Shown: positions 19,943-34,706, numbered from the stretch's first letter. The stretch is DNA of 64,000 nt from Coriobacteriia bacterium (GCA_009777935.1 WRKU01000006.1:1-64000); one strand, 5' to 3'. Translations and numbers: made by a program. Notes: generated by a model from the letters alone, not told the origin.

Positions 19943-21133
19943 ATGCTTGCATCGGAAATTATCGGTCTGTCCGTCACCACAATCGTCTTTACGGTCACGA
20001 TTCTCATTTCGCTTCGGTATCCGCCGAAGCCACCGCGCGCTACCGAGCAGGCGCGTTTTCTGGTGCTGATGCCGGCGCGCAACGAGGAGGCCGTCATCGG
20101 CAACCTCATCGACTCGATTCGTGCGTGTGAGTACGACCAGTCTCGCATCGACCTTCTGCTTGTCTCGAACCAATCGACCGACCGTACCGCTGAAATCGCT
20201 GCCGCTAAAGGTGCAGAGATCTATCAGTGTGTGACGAAGATATCGAGCAAAGGCGACGCGCTCAACGAATGCTATGAGCGCCATCTCGCCACATCAGATG
20301 CGCACGACCTCTTCTGTATCTGCGACTCGGATAATCTGCTCGACCCACAGTTTTTTGCTGCCATGAACGACATGCACCAAGCCGGCCACGATATTGTACA
20401 GGGATACCGGCTCGTCAAGGACGGCGGCAATAGGTGGCTCAACATGTTCTACCAGCAGTTTTATCTGTTCGTGACGCGTTGTTCGCACCGTGCGGCCAAT
20501 GCGCTCGGTGCTTCGACGCTGCTCTCGGGCTGTGGCTGCTTCATCTCAAGCAATCTACTCAAACGCATCGGTGGCTGGCACACGAAAACGCTCACCGAGG
20601 ACCTTGAGCTCTCGATTCAGTCAATCTTACTGGGCGAGAAGGTCATGTTTTGCGAGGATGCCATCTTCTACGACGAGGCACCCCACTCGTGGCCGCAGGC
20701 ATGGAGCCAACGTAAGCGTTGGACGATGGGGTCGTTGCAGTCGCTGCGCCTCTACGGTGCGCGGCTTGGCAAGCAGCTCTTCACGCAATTCAATATCTCC
20801 TGTGCCTTCGCGCTGGCGATGATTGGGGCGGGCGCACTTATGGTTATGGCCGTCTCGCTCGCTGCATTGCCGACGCTTTCGGCGATTATTCGCGTCGCGC
20901 TCGGCACCGACGTGTGGGGCAGTATCGCGCTGGCGCTGTTTCTCTGGGTCATACAGCTCATGATTGTACCGGCGCTGAGTGCGATGGTTATTCTTGTACT
21001 TGAGGGACAGAGCATCCGCAAGAGTATCGGTGGTATCGCCGCCTACGGCGTGTTCTTCATCAACTGGTTCTTCGTGAATATGAGCGCCATCGTTAACCCA
21101 AGCGTAAGCTGGGACGAGATACGACACGGCTAA
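19943..21133 (+). CDS. Family 2 membrane glycosyltransferase
   Basis: LMPARNEEAVIGNLIDSIRA...DSDNLLD...WSQRKRWTMGSLQS (QxxRW), C-terminal TMs. Confidence 0.85.
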   Translation: MLASEIIGLSVTTIVFTVTILISLRYPPKPPRATEQARFLVLMPARNEEAVIGNLIDSIRACEYDQSRIDLLLVSNQSTDRTAEIAAAKGAEIYQCVTKISSKGDALNECYERHLATSDAHDLFCICDSDNLLDPQFFAAMNDMHQAGHDIVQGYRLVKDGGNRWLNMFYQQFYLFVTRCSHRAANALGASTLLSGCGCFISSNLLKRIGGWHTKTLTEDLELSIQSILLGEKVMFCEDAIFYDEAPHSWPQAWSQRKRWTMGSLQSLRLYGARLGKQLFTQFNISCAFALAMIGAGALMVMAVSLAALPTLSAIIRVALGTDVWGSIALALFLWVIQLMIVPALSAMVILVLEGQSIRKSIGGIAAYGVFFINWFFVNMSAIVNPSVSWDEIRHG

Positions 21134-21137
21134 GTGT

Positions 21138-22628
21138 TTAGGTGTTTAGGTCGGTATTGATGGCGTGGGCAGCTTTCTTGCCGGCCCCCATAGCCAGGAT
21201 GACCGTTGCGGCACCGGTGACGATGTCACCACCGGCGTAGATGCGTGGGTGCGAAGTGCGCCCGTCCTCATCGGTCACGACGTAGCCCCACTTGTTGAGC
21301 TCCACGCCGCTCGTCGCCTCGCGCGTCAACACGTTGGCGCCGGTACCGACCGCCGTGATAATCGTATCGCACGGGATGACAAACGGCTCGCTGCCATCAG
21401 ACTCAGGCCTGCGGCGGCCGCTCTCGTCGGGCTCACCGAGCTGCATACTCTGCACCTCAAGGCCGGTGCACCAGCCCTGACTGCCGACGATACGCAGCGG
21501 CGCGCAGAGTTCACGCATCGCCACGCCCTCCTCACACGCATGGTGAATCTCTTCGACGCGCGCGGGCATCTCCTCGACGGTGCGCCGGTAGACGATACTC
21601 ACTCTCTCGGCACGCATACGCAGCGCACAGCGCGCGGCATCCATCGCAACGTTGCCGCCGCCGATGACGACGACCTCACGCCCCTGCCATATCGGTGTAT
21701 CATACGCAGGAAAACGATGCGCGTGCATGAGATTGATGCGCGTCAGAAACTCGTTGGCGCTGTAGACGCCGTTGAAGTTCTCGCCCTCGATACCGAGGAA
21801 GGTCGGCAGGCCTGCGCCGGTACCGAAAAAGACCGCAGCAAACCCACCGGCGAGCAGCTCCTCAGCATCGGTGATACGCCCTACCAGCGCGTTGAGCTCG
21901 AACTTTACGCCGGCACGACGAAGAGAATCTATCTCATCTTCGAGGATATCGTTGGGCAAACGGAAGGCCGGGATGCCGTAGGCGAGCACTCCGCCCAGCG
22001 CGTGCATTGCCTCAAAGACGGTCACGTCGTAGCCGAGTTGTGTGAGCTCGGCGGCGCAGGTCAGACCGGCCGGCCCTGAGCCCACCACGGCAACAGCGAG
22101 CACTGCTTCTGTGGAACGAGTGCTCGAGGCGTCGTGTAAGCAGGAGTGCAAGCCGATTTGGCGCGCAGCGACCTGTTCGTGGTCGTGAGCACGAATCGTT
22201 GCGCCGCACGACGAACTTAGACGGCGTCTCGTGTGCTCGTCGCGATCCCAGTCGGCGACGTAGCGTTCAAGACGACCGATAGCGACCGGCTCGCCTTTCC
22301 GGCCGAGCACGCACTGCGCCTCGCACTGCGTCTCCTGGGGACAGACGCGCCCGCACACCGCCGGCAGCGCGTTGCGCTCCTTGAGCGCGACGGATGCGGC
22401 GGGTAGGTCGCCCTCGGCAAGCGCCGCGATAAAGTCACGAATACGCACTTCCACCGGACAGCCATTTTCGCACGGAGGCTTCTTACACTGCAGACACCGC
22501 TCGGCCTCGATGCGTGCCGTCTCGGCGCTGTAGCCGAGGGCGACCTCATCGAAGGTGCGGGCGCGCTCCTGCGCGTCACGCTCGGGCATCGGCTGACGCG
22601 GGGCGCGTTCGGCAGCGTTCTTAGCCAT
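21138..22628 (-). CDS. NADPH-dependent glutamate synthase small-subunit-like / NfnB-like
   Basis: CLQCKKPPCENGCPVEVRIRDFIA, VAVVGSGPAGLTCA, IGGGNVAMDAAR; followed by a downstream partner. Confidence 0.85.
   Translation of the reverse strand: MAKNAAERAPRQPMPERDAQERARTFDEVALGYSAETARIEAERCLQCKKPPCENGCPVEVRIRDFIAALAEGDLPAASVALKERNALPAVCGRVCPQETQCEAQCVLGRKGEPVAIGRLERYVADWDRDEHTRRRLSSSCGATIRAHDHEQVAARQIGLHSCLHDASSTRSTEAVLAVAVVGSGPAGLTCAAELTQLGYDVTVFEAMHALGGVLAYGIPAFRLPNDILEDEIDSLRRAGVKFELNALVGRITDAEELLAGGFAAVFFGTGAGLPTFLGIEGENFNGVYSANEFLTRINLMHAHRFPAYDTPIWQGREVVVIGGGNVAMDAARCALRMRAERVSIVYRRTVEEMPARVEEIHHACEEGVAMRELCAPLRIVGSQGWCTGLEVQSMQLGEPDESGRRRPESDGSEPFVIPCDTIITAVGTGANVLTREATSGVELNKWGYVVTDEDGRTSHPRIYAGGDIVTGAATVILAMGAGKKAAHAINTDLNT
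22117..22239. repeat. Palindromic element copy 2, in frame inside the NfnB-like gene
   Basis: Arms cgagtgctcgaggcgtcgtgtaag (22117-22140) and cttagacggcgtctcgtgtgctcg (22216-22239). Confidence 0.7.
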
Positions 22629-23505
22629 GGCAGCCACATCCTCGCTCGTACTCGGTAGCTGCGATCTGTTCGTAGTCGAGGTAGACGCGCTGGCGCGTGG
22701 CAAGCTCTTCCCAATCGACAAGATGTGCATCGAAGTCGGGGCCGTCAACGCAGCCAAACTTCGTCACTCCGCCTACCTGGATCCGACAGGCACCACACAT
22801 GCCGGTGCCGTCGATCATAATCGGGTTGAGCGACGCGAGCGTTGGCAGCGTTGTCCCGCACTCGGCGGTCGTCGCCGCAGCAAAGCGCATCATAATCGCC
22901 GGCCCCACCACAAAGGCACGGTCAACGGCACCGGCCTCACACAGTTCGCGCAGGGGCTCGGTCACCAGCCCCGTGCGCCCTGCAGAGCCGTCGTCGGTTA
23001 CAACAATCAACTCTTCGAGGTCGAGCGCGGCGAGCTCACGTTGCAAAATGAGCAGCTCAGAGGTACGTGCGCCAACGATAACGGTCACGCGCGTCCCGGC
23101 CTCCACAGCAGCGCGCGCGACGGGATAGGCTACGGCCGTGCCGACGCCTCCCCCGACGACGACGAGCCGGTCGCCCTCCGCAATCGATGTGTCGGCGCCC
23201 CACGGCTTCCCCACCGCCACCGGCGTCGGGTGCCCGAGCGGCCCGGCGATATCCTGCACGCTTTCGCCGGCCGTCATATGCGAAAGAAGGTGGGTCGTCT
23301 TGCCCACGCGCATAAAGATGAAGCGTATCCAGCCCTCGTCTGCCGACCAGTCACTAAACGTAAACGGCACACGCTCGCCGTGTTCGCAGGCACGCACGAT
23401 GAAGAACTGGCCCGCATGCGCTTTGCGCGCCACGGCCGGTGCCTCAACGGTCATCTCAAAGATGCCGCTGGCCAACGCCTTATTTTCGAGAATGCGATAG
23501 CTCAT
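22621..23505 (-). CDS. NfnA-like sulfide dehydrogenase / ferredoxin-NADP reductase subunit
   Basis: MSYRILENKALASGIFEMTVEAP...GTGMCGACRIQVGG; overlaps the NfnB-like gene. Confidence 0.85.
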   Translation of the reverse strand: MSYRILENKALASGIFEMTVEAPAVARKAHAGQFFIVRACEHGERVPFTFSDWSADEGWIRFIFMRVGKTTHLLSHMTAGESVQDIAGPLGHPTPVAVGKPWGADTSIAEGDRLVVVGGGVGTAVAYPVARAAVEAGTRVTVIVGARTSELLILQRELAALDLEELIVVTDDGSAGRTGLVTEPLRELCEAGAVDRAFVVGPAIMMRFAAATTAECGTTLPTLASLNPIMIDGTGMCGACRIQVGGVTKFGCVDGPDFDAHLVDWEELATRQRVYLDYEQIAATEYERGCGCHG

Positions 23506-24471
23506 TTACAGCTGGAAGTCAGGGTCAAAGAGTTCCGAGACGCTTCCTAGCTCGTGCACGTTCTTAATCGCTCGCGCAAACATCGGAGCGACCGAGAGCA
23601 CCTTGATGTTATTCGCCTCAGCACGTTTCGAGTCGACCGCAATCGTGTTCGTTACGACGCACTCGACGATGGGAGCGGCACCGAGGCGCTCGAACGCCGG
23701 GTCGCTCAAGATGCCGTGTGTTGCACCGAGATAGACGGCCTTCGCACCCTTCTTCATCAGCGCCTCGGCGCCGTTGCAGATGGTGCCACCGGTATCGATC
23801 ATGTCATCGACGACAACACATGTCTTACCCTCGACCTTACCGATGACGTGCGATATCTCGGCCTCGTTATGCTCAGGACGTACCTTGTGCATGATGGCGA
23901 GGTGGCAGCCCAGTAGCTCAGAGAGCTTCTTGCTCGCCTTTGCGCGGCCAACATCAGGGCTTACCACAATCATGTCTTCAATCACGCCGTCGCGCTGGAG
24001 ACCCTTGAAGTAGTCAGCGAGCACGCCAAGCGCCGTCAGATGGTTGACGGGCAGGTCGAAAAAGCCTTGGATAGAGCCGGTATGCAGGTCCATCGTCATG
24101 ATGGCATCGGCGCCGGCTGCCGTTAAAAGATCAGCAACAAGGCGCGCCGTTATCGGCTCACGCGAGGCGCTCTTTTTATCCTGGCGAGCATAGGCATAGT
24201 GAGGGATAACGCAGACGATGCGTGCTGCACTGGCACGTTTGGCTGCGTCAATCATAATGAGCAGCTCCATCAGCGCCTCGTTGACCGGTGCCGAAAGAGA
24301 CTGCACCAGAAAGACATCGGCACCACGCACGCTCTCAAGGTAACGTACGTAAATCTCGCCGTTCGCAAACGGATGGATGTTAATCTTGCTTAGCTCTATG
24401 TCCAGCTCGTCGGCGATCTCCGAGGCAATCCACGGATTCGTCGTACCCGAAAACAGCATCAGCCGCCGCAT
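23506..24471 (-). CDS. prs: Ribose-phosphate pyrophosphokinase
   Basis: FSGTTNPWIASEIADELDIELSKINIHPFANGEIYVR...VVVDDMIDTGGTI. Confidence 0.95.
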   Translation of the reverse strand: MRRLMLFSGTTNPWIASEIADELDIELSKINIHPFANGEIYVRYLESVRGADVFLVQSLSAPVNEALMELLIMIDAAKRASAARIVCVIPHYAYARQDKKSASREPITARLVADLLTAAGADAIMTMDLHTGSIQGFFDLPVNHLTALGVLADYFKGLQRDGVIEDMIVVSPDVGRAKASKKLSELLGCHLAIMHKVRPEHNEAEISHVIGKVEGKTCVVVDDMIDTGGTICNGAEALMKKGAKAVYLGATHGILSDPAFERLGAAPIVECVVTNTIAVDSKRAEANNIKVLSVAPMFARAIKNVHELGSVSELFDPDFQL

Positions 24472-25874
24472 TAGACATCCCCACCTGACATTTCGCGTAA
24501 GAATTTTGCCATACCCTCTTCATTGCGTTGATCTGAACGTTCAAGTGCCATCGCATCGGCTGGCACATCGCGCGAGATGACGCTGCCGGCGCCAACGATC
24601 GCGCCGTCACCGATTGCAACTGGCGCCACCAGCATGACATCGGACCCGACGAACGCGTTATCTCCCACCTCGGTACGCGACTTCTTAAAGCCATCGTAGT
24701 TGCAGGTAATCACGCCGGCGCCAATATTCGTGCTCTTGCCAATCGTCGCATCGCCGATGTACGACAGATGGGGCACCTTCGCTCCGGCCTTGAGGTGTGC
24801 GTTCTTGAGCTCGCAGCTCGTCCCAACCTTCGCACCTGTCTCAAGCTTGCAGCCGGGACGCAGATACGACCGTGGCCCTATCGAGCAGAAGTCACCGACC
24901 TCGCTCTCCAGCACAATCGACGAGTCGATGGTGACCTGTTCGCCCACGGTCGAGTCAACGACACGCGAGTCAGGGCCAATCGTCGAACCTTTACCGATGC
25001 GAGTATGCCCACGCAGATAGGTGTTCGGCCAAATTTCGACGTCAGAATCGATCGTCACATGCGGGCCAATCCACGTCGTCTTCGGCGAGATAAGCGTCAC
25101 GCCCTCGGCCATCCAACGGCGCGTAATGCGTTTATGGAGCGCGGCTGAGACACCGGCAAGCTGCGCGCGATCGTTGACACCCTTCGTCTCGTCGGTATCC
25201 TTTACGCGCATGGCACGCACGGTCAGGCCATCGTCACAGCATACTTTGACGATATCGGTCAGGTAGTACTCGCCCTTAGCATTATCGTTCGAAATGCGCC
25301 GTAGCCGCTCAAAAAGACCGTCGAGCGCGAACGCGTACGTCCCCGTGTTCGTCTCACAGATCTTAAGCTCCTCAGGCGTCGCGTCTTTGTCTTCGACGAT
25401 TCCGACGACATGGTCATCGGTATCGCGCATAATGCGCCCATAGCCGGCCGGCTTCTTAAACTTCGCCGTCAGCACGCTCATCGCCGCATTGCTGCTCACG
25501 CAATCATCGACGAGCGTGCGAATCGTCTCAGGCCGAATAAGCGGCACATCGCCGGCGAGCACAACGAGCGTACCTTTCCGCTCTTCCTCGGTCAGCATGC
25601 CTTCGATGAGCTGCACGGCGTTTGCCGTGCCACAGCGATCGGCCTGATAGACCGTCTCAACGTATTCGGCACAGCAGCATTTGTTGAGGCAGTCACACAC
25701 GAGTTCGCTCTGATGTCCGGTTACCACAATAACGCGACCGGCACCGGCATTACGCGCTGCCTCAACGACAAGGTTGACCATCGGCACACCCATCACTTCA
25801 TGGGTAACCTTTGGCTTCTCGCTCTTCATTCTGGTGCCGTTGCCAGCGGCAAGCACCAGGGCCGTAATCGACAT
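24471..25874 (-). CDS. glmU: Bifunctional GlcNAc-1-P uridyltransferase / acetyltransferase
   Basis: LVLAAGNGTRMKSEKPKVTHEVMG; hexapeptide-repeat C-terminus. Confidence 0.95.
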   Translation of the reverse strand: MSITALVLAAGNGTRMKSEKPKVTHEVMGVPMVNLVVEAARNAGAGRVIVVTGHQSELVCDCLNKCCCAEYVETVYQADRCGTANAVQLIEGMLTEEERKGTLVVLAGDVPLIRPETIRTLVDDCVSSNAAMSVLTAKFKKPAGYGRIMRDTDDHVVGIVEDKDATPEELKICETNTGTYAFALDGLFERLRRISNDNAKGEYYLTDIVKVCCDDGLTVRAMRVKDTDETKGVNDRAQLAGVSAALHKRITRRWMAEGVTLISPKTTWIGPHVTIDSDVEIWPNTYLRGHTRIGKGSTIGPDSRVVDSTVGEQVTIDSSIVLESEVGDFCSIGPRSYLRPGCKLETGAKVGTSCELKNAHLKAGAKVPHLSYIGDATIGKSTNIGAGVITCNYDGFKKSRTEVGDNAFVGSDVMLVAPVAIGDGAIVGAGSVISRDVPADAMALERSDQRNEEGMAKFLREMSGGDV

Positions 25875-26221
25875 TACTTCTTATCGTCTTTCTTCTCAGC
25901 GGCAGCTTTCGCCTGCTCTTTCTTGAGAGCCTCGGCCTTGCTGGCAGCGACGTGATCGCGCACCTTATCCCTGCGTTCTTGCTTCTGTTTCTCGAGATCT
26001 TGTCTCACCGTAGCGATCTCTTCCTTGTGGTCGTAGACCCAAATCGCAGGATTCTGCAGATAAAGTACCTTACGAGCAACGCTCGCATACTTCGTCCACG
26101 CACAGACCGCTACAACAGCCGCGCCCGCGATAATGAGGTAGAACGCCAGCTGCGCGAAAAACTGAATTACATTCGCATAGGTGTACAGCCATGTCATAAA
26201 CGCACTCTGTTCTGGCATCAT
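25874..26221 (-). CDS. Small membrane protein with charged coiled-coil tail
   Basis: TM then KQKQERRDKVRDHVAASKAEALKKEQAK. Confidence 0.55.
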   Translation of the reverse strand: MMPEQSAFMTWLYTYANVIQFFAQLAFYLIIAGAAVVAVCAWTKYASVARKVLYLQNPAIWVYDHKEEIATVRQDLEKQKQERRDKVRDHVAASKAEALKKEQAKAAAEKKDDKK

Positions 26222-26395
26222 AGTAGTTCCCTTCCAATCGGTCCTCGCTGATAAGTCTTTGTCTTCAGTTCAGCCCTGCAACAGTTGCATGCAAGGTTCA
26301 ACGCATATTATACACGCTTTTTGTGATACTATGCTCACGTGTTTGCGAAGACGAAAAATGAGCAACGGCGCATAGAGCCGTAAGGGGGCCGCACT

Positions 26396-27541
26396 ATGGA
26401 TATGCCAAATCGTCCCGGTGTCTTCACCGATATCCCACGCTGGATTGTGAAGAGCGGTATGACCTCCATTCTGCTCATCGCCATCGCTGCAGCCGCATCG
26501 GGTGCGCTATGGCTCTTTAACTTCACGGCATCGATTTCAATGCCGCTTGTCATCGCGTTCGTTATCGGTATCGTTGTCTATCCGCTCGTACGCATCGGTG
26601 ACCGTCTGCGCTTGCCGCGTCAGCTCTCAAGTATCCTCGTCATTTTGTTCGTAGGACTCATATTCTTCGCCGCCATCCAGCTGACGATTATGGGAATTAT
26701 TAACGAAGCGGGTGCCATCGGTGCTCAGCTCGCACAGAGTGTCAGCGATATTGGCGCCTGGATAGGCAACACGCTGCAGTCGTTCGGGATGTCCGATGAA
26801 GCCATCAGCAGCCTTACGTACTCCATTACGAACACGATACGCGACTTTACCCTTGGTGATATCGCAGGACAGGCCGCCGGAAACGCCTCGAGCATCGGAC
26901 AGTCGCTGGTGAGCGGTATCGGATCGGTTACCGGTGCGCTGGGCGGTATCGCAAGCTTCATCTTGAGTCTTTTTATCGGTACCATGCTGTTGTATTACCT
27001 GCTCAGCGACTATGAGCGTGTCGAGGCATGGATTGGCTCGCATCTGCATATGGACCCGAAAATCGGTGTCGGTATCGTCGAAGATGCGACGCACGCCATG
27101 CGCGCCTATTTTACCGGCATGACGATTAACGGCGCTATTACTTCAGTTGCTACGGGTATTGTCCTGCTTATCTTTCAGGTACCGCTCGTCATCCCCATCG
27201 TATTGGTGACGTTCGTTACCAACTACATTCCGTTCTTCGGCGCACTGCTGGCAGTGGTTTTTGCCGTGTTGATTGCATTTGGGACGAAGGGATTTATGGT
27301 AGCACTTCTCGTGCTTGCGGGACTCCTGCTTATACAGAACCTCATCCAGCCGATTGTACTCGCACGTGTGTTGGGCACGAAGCTCAACATCCATCCCATC
27401 GTCGTGCTGGCACTGACGATTCTCGGATGGGTGCTCGGTGGGCTGCTGGGCACGACGCTTGCTCCACCGCTGGCCGGCATGGTCCTTAAGGTGAGGCGTC
27501 GCCTCAAAGCCTCGAATGTGCCTACAGAAGACAGCGCTTAA
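26396..27541 (+). CDS. AI-2E family transporter
   Basis: Multi-TM, PerM/YtvI-like layout with conserved C-terminal GWVLGGLLGTTLAPPLAG. Confidence 0.8.
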   Translation: MDMPNRPGVFTDIPRWIVKSGMTSILLIAIAAAASGALWLFNFTASISMPLVIAFVIGIVVYPLVRIGDRLRLPRQLSSILVILFVGLIFFAAIQLTIMGIINEAGAIGAQLAQSVSDIGAWIGNTLQSFGMSDEAISSLTYSITNTIRDFTLGDIAGQAAGNASSIGQSLVSGIGSVTGALGGIASFILSLFIGTMLLYYLLSDYERVEAWIGSHLHMDPKIGVGIVEDATHAMRAYFTGMTINGAITSVATGIVLLIFQVPLVIPIVLVTFVTNYIPFFGALLAVVFAVLIAFGTKGFMVALLVLAGLLLIQNLIQPIVLARVLGTKLNIHPIVVLALTILGWVLGGLLGTTLAPPLAGMVLKVRRRLKASNVPTEDSA

Positions 27542-27623
27542 AAGGTACCTAACAACGCCTAAAAACGAGGGCAGGGGCCCCTATTGAGACCCCTACTTTT
27601 TGCACCACTAACAATACCATATG

Positions 27624-28061
27624 TTACTGTGGCTTGCAATGCCTTTTTGCCACACACAGCGTACTCTCCAACCAGTCGATTTCGCGCTCGACGGTCGCCT
27701 TATCCTCGGCGTCATCTTCGGGCACATCGGCAAGGCGCGCTTTCGCATTCTCAAGGCGCGCTTCAATCGTTGCGACATCCATGGACCTCATGTCCATCGC
27801 GAGATCGGCCAGAACCAGCAGATGATCCTCGGCGATTGAGAGATACCCGCCATAGACGCTGAAAACCTCTGTGTCGGCCGGGTCATCGCCGTGTTTCAGG
27901 CGTAGCTCGCCCGGGGCAAGCTCTGCCACCATCGGCGCATGCAACGGCATGATACCCAGCTCGCCGAGTTTTGTGGTGGCGATTACCATCGTGGCCTCGC
28001 CTTTGTACAGGTTCGCCTCCGGTGAGACGACCTCAACGAGAAGAGTGCGCTCCATAGCCAT
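27624..28061 (-). CDS. atpC: ATP synthase epsilon subunit
   Basis: LLVEVVSPEANLYKGEATMVIATTKLGELGIMPLHAPMVAELAPG. Confidence 0.9.
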   Translation of the reverse strand: MAMERTLLVEVVSPEANLYKGEATMVIATTKLGELGIMPLHAPMVAELAPGELRLKHGDDPADTEVFSVYGGYLSIAEDHLLVLADLAMDMRSMDVATIEARLENAKARLADVPEDDAEDKATVEREIDWLESTLCVAKRHCKPQ

Positions 28062-28072
28062 CAGAGCCTCCC

Positions 28073-30393
<2,321 letters not shown>

Positions 30394-30401
30394 ATCCGCC
30401 C

Positions 30402-32251
<1,850 letters not shown>

Positions 32252-32255
<4 letters not shown>

Positions 32256-32866
32256 CCGCCAATCTTAGCAAGTTCCTCGGCACGCGCTTGGTCCTCAGCA
32301 CCAAGCTTTTCGCCCAGAATCTTTGAAGCGATCGAAACGGCAAGGCTTGCCGTCTGCTTCTGGAGCGCGGCCGCAACGGCCTTCTCCTTCGCATCGGCAT
32401 CGGCCTGTGCCTTCGAGGTAATAGCCGCAGCCTCGGCCTGAGCACGAGCAACGATCTCGTCTCGGGCAGTGTCGCCGGCCTTACGGCCTTCCTCGACCAG
32501 CACGGCGGCCTCTCGGCGGCCCTCATCAAGCTTCGCTTCATACTGAGCAAGAATCTCTTCGGCCTCAATCTTAGCCTCTTCAGCGCTCTTGAGCGATCCT
32601 TCGATCTTCTCTTCGCGCTCGTCGAGGGCCTTCATGATAGGCGGCCACACGAACTTGCCCAAAACAAATACGAGTACCCCGACGGCCAAAATCATCGGGA
32701 TGAAGTCTCCCAATTTCGGCATAATCGGACTCGTGAGAACCGTATCAAGCGCTGAAGCCGGTTCGTCGGAGCCATAGCTATCGGCTGCAAACGCCAACGC
32801 GGGCGTCATCAGCGCAGCGACAAACGGTAGCGCAAAACGAATCTTCATACTACTTCCTCCTCCCAA
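32252..32866 (-). CDS. atpF: ATP synthase b subunit
   Basis: TM then long [29 protein letters not shown] helix. Confidence 0.9.
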
Positions 32867-32878
32867 TCGAAGTGTTCC

Positions 32879-33076
32879 TTATCCTCCGATTAGACCAAGG
32901 ACGAAGGCGAGCAGACACAGCGCCTCAATAAACGCAGCGCCCAGAATGAATACGGTCTGAATCGTCGCCGCAACTTCCGGCTGGCGAGCGATGTTGGTGG
33001 TAGCAAATATGCCCAAAGCCGAAATGCCGGTTGCGGCAAATCCAACGGCAATCGCATAGCTAAGCAGAGTCGTCAT
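32879..33076 (-). CDS. atpE: ATP synthase c subunit
   Basis: Two-TM proteolipid with ARQPEV loop and conserved Glu in FIEALCLLAFVLGLI. Confidence 0.93.
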   Translation of the reverse strand: MTTLLSYAIAVGFAATGISALGIFATTNIARQPEVAATIQTVFILGAAFIEALCLLAFVLGLIGG

Positions 33077-33127
33077 CGTTGAAAAACCTTTCTCTTTCGT
33101 CGTACTTTCTTAATTACCTGTCATGTG

Positions 33128-33943
33128 CTAGTGGTCACTCGTCGCGCCATCGATGTACACCGCAGTGAGCATCGTAAACACGTACGCCTGTATCGCCAAC
33201 ACGAGAAACTCAAGTACGTAAATCGCAATGAGCAATACAAACCACAGCGGTACCGTCAATCCCCAGACATATGCACCTTGGAATATACCGGTTACGAACA
33301 GCGAGGTCAGTAACGCGAAAATCCCCAAGAGGATATGTCCTGCGTATACGGCTGCAAACAAACGCAGCGCCTGAGTAATGGGGCGTAAGCAAAACGACAC
33401 AACTTCGATGATGAAGATAATCGGTGCAACAAAGACGGGAACTCCGTGTGGAACGATGCCTTTGAAATACGCCAATCCTCCTTTTGCCTTGATGCCGGCG
33501 TAGTTAAAGTAAATAAATACGGTAACCGACATCGCAAGCGTACCGGAGATTACACCGTTCGGTGCCTTTGCACTAGGAAAGACGCCGACATAGTTATTGA
33601 CAAGCAGCAGGAAAAATATCGTGGAGATAAACGGGAGATGCTGGCGTGCGTTATGGCTAATGATGGTCTCAACGACGCCCTTGCGGATAAACTCCCAGAG
33701 AAAATCCATCGCGTTCACAAACCTGCCGCGCGGAACAATACTGGCACGTTTCTTCCAAGCAAACATAACAAGCAAGAATATCGTGACCGAAATTATCCAC
33801 CAAAACAGATGGCCGGTGATAGTGAATTCCAGCGGTGTCGTCCAATCTGCAGAGTAGGGACCAAAGATACTTACCGGACCCTGCACGTGCAGAAGTTTCG
33901 AAATCTCATACGCAAAATTACTCAGCGGATCATATGCTTCCAT
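33128..33943 (-). CDS. atpB: ATP synthase a subunit
   Basis: Multi-TM, LRPITQALRLFAAVYAGHILL. Confidence 0.92.
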   Translation of the reverse strand: MEAYDPLSNFAYEISKLLHVQGPVSIFGPYSADWTTPLEFTITGHLFWWIISVTIFLLVMFAWKKRASIVPRGRFVNAMDFLWEFIRKGVVETIISHNARQHLPFISTIFFLLLVNNYVGVFPSAKAPNGVISGTLAMSVTVFIYFNYAGIKAKGGLAYFKGIVPHGVPVFVAPIIFIIEVVSFCLRPITQALRLFAAVYAGHILLGIFALLTSLFVTGIFQGAYVWGLTVPLWFVLLIAIYVLEFLVLAIQAYVFTMLTAVYIDGATSDH

Positions 33944-33954
33944 TCAACCCTCCT

Positions 33955-34254
33955 TTACTTTTTCCCTAAGTTACGTTTCAACGTGCGTACATTCTGCAAG
34001 AAGTACACCATGAGGCCTACGATGTAAGCGACACACAGCGATACTCCAAACCAGACAAAGGAGGGGTTGAACAGCCACCAATAGAGCATAAGGGCGACGA
34101 CAGAAAACATCATGCTTACGAGGATGCCAATGTAGCTATACGCCATACGTTTATGAGGGGTATCTGCTTGGGGAAGTCGAGGAATGAAAACGTTGCACGC
34201 GACGGCAATGAGTCCGGCAATAATCCCTGCTATGGTCGCTAGTAGCGGTACCAC
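33955..34254 (-). CDS. AtpI-like small membrane protein heading the ATP synthase operon
   Basis: Four hydrophobic segments; position upstream of atpB. Confidence 0.5.
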   Translation of the reverse strand: MVPLLATIAGIIAGLIAVACNVFIPRLPQADTPHKRMAYSYIGILVSMMFSVVALMLYWWLFNPSFVWFGVSLCVAYIVGLMVYFLQNVRTLKRNLGKK

Positions 34255-34378
34255 CTGCGCCCCTCAATGAAAAGATACGAACGGTCTTATGCGCAGGCTA
34301 CGAAGGGTCGACGGGTACGCATGCAACGATAGTACCACAAGTTAGGGTCTGTGCAAGCGGAAAAGCAAAGATTGTCGT

Positions 34379-34639
34379 TTAAGGGCTGTTTGGGCGGTTC
34401 GTGCGGCCTTTGACGGCTTCGGTGAGAAGGTACTCTATCTGGCCGTTGATAGAGCGAAAGTCGTCCTCGGCCCATGAGGCAATCTGGCTCCACAGGCTTG
34501 GAGCCAGCCTCAAGAGGACTTGCTTTCTCGCGTTCTCTTTGCTCTTCAGCACACGTTCCCGCTGAACCACCTCGTGCTCCAGCTGTTCCACGCGCTCAAG
34601 TCGCTTTTTTAACTGCTCTTCTCGGCGAGCTGTATCCAT
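34379..34639 (-). CDS. Ribbon-helix-helix (Arc-like) DNA-binding protein
   Basis: LLRLAPSLWSQIASWAEDDFRSINGQIEYLLTEAV. Confidence 0.75.
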   Translation of the reverse strand: MDTARREEQLKKRLERVEQLEHEVVQRERVLKSKENARKQVLLRLAPSLWSQIASWAEDDFRSINGQIEYLLTEAVKGRTNRPNSP

Positions 34640-34658
34640 GGTTCTCGCACTTCCCTAT

Positions 34659-34706
34659 CTAGAAGATTGACTAGAAGATTGACTAGTAAATTGGCTAGTA
34701 GATTGA
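34659..34706. repeat. Four 12-bp tandem repeats, each carrying an in-frame stop codon
   Basis: ctagaagattga x2, ctagtaaattgg, ctagtagattga; minus strand SIY* PIY* SIF* SIF*. Confidence 0.9.

Noticed and set aside
27541-27624. aggggcccct palindrome after the AI-2E transporter gene
   Set aside because: Short GC palindrome with only a weak T-run; possible terminator but not well enough supported to list.
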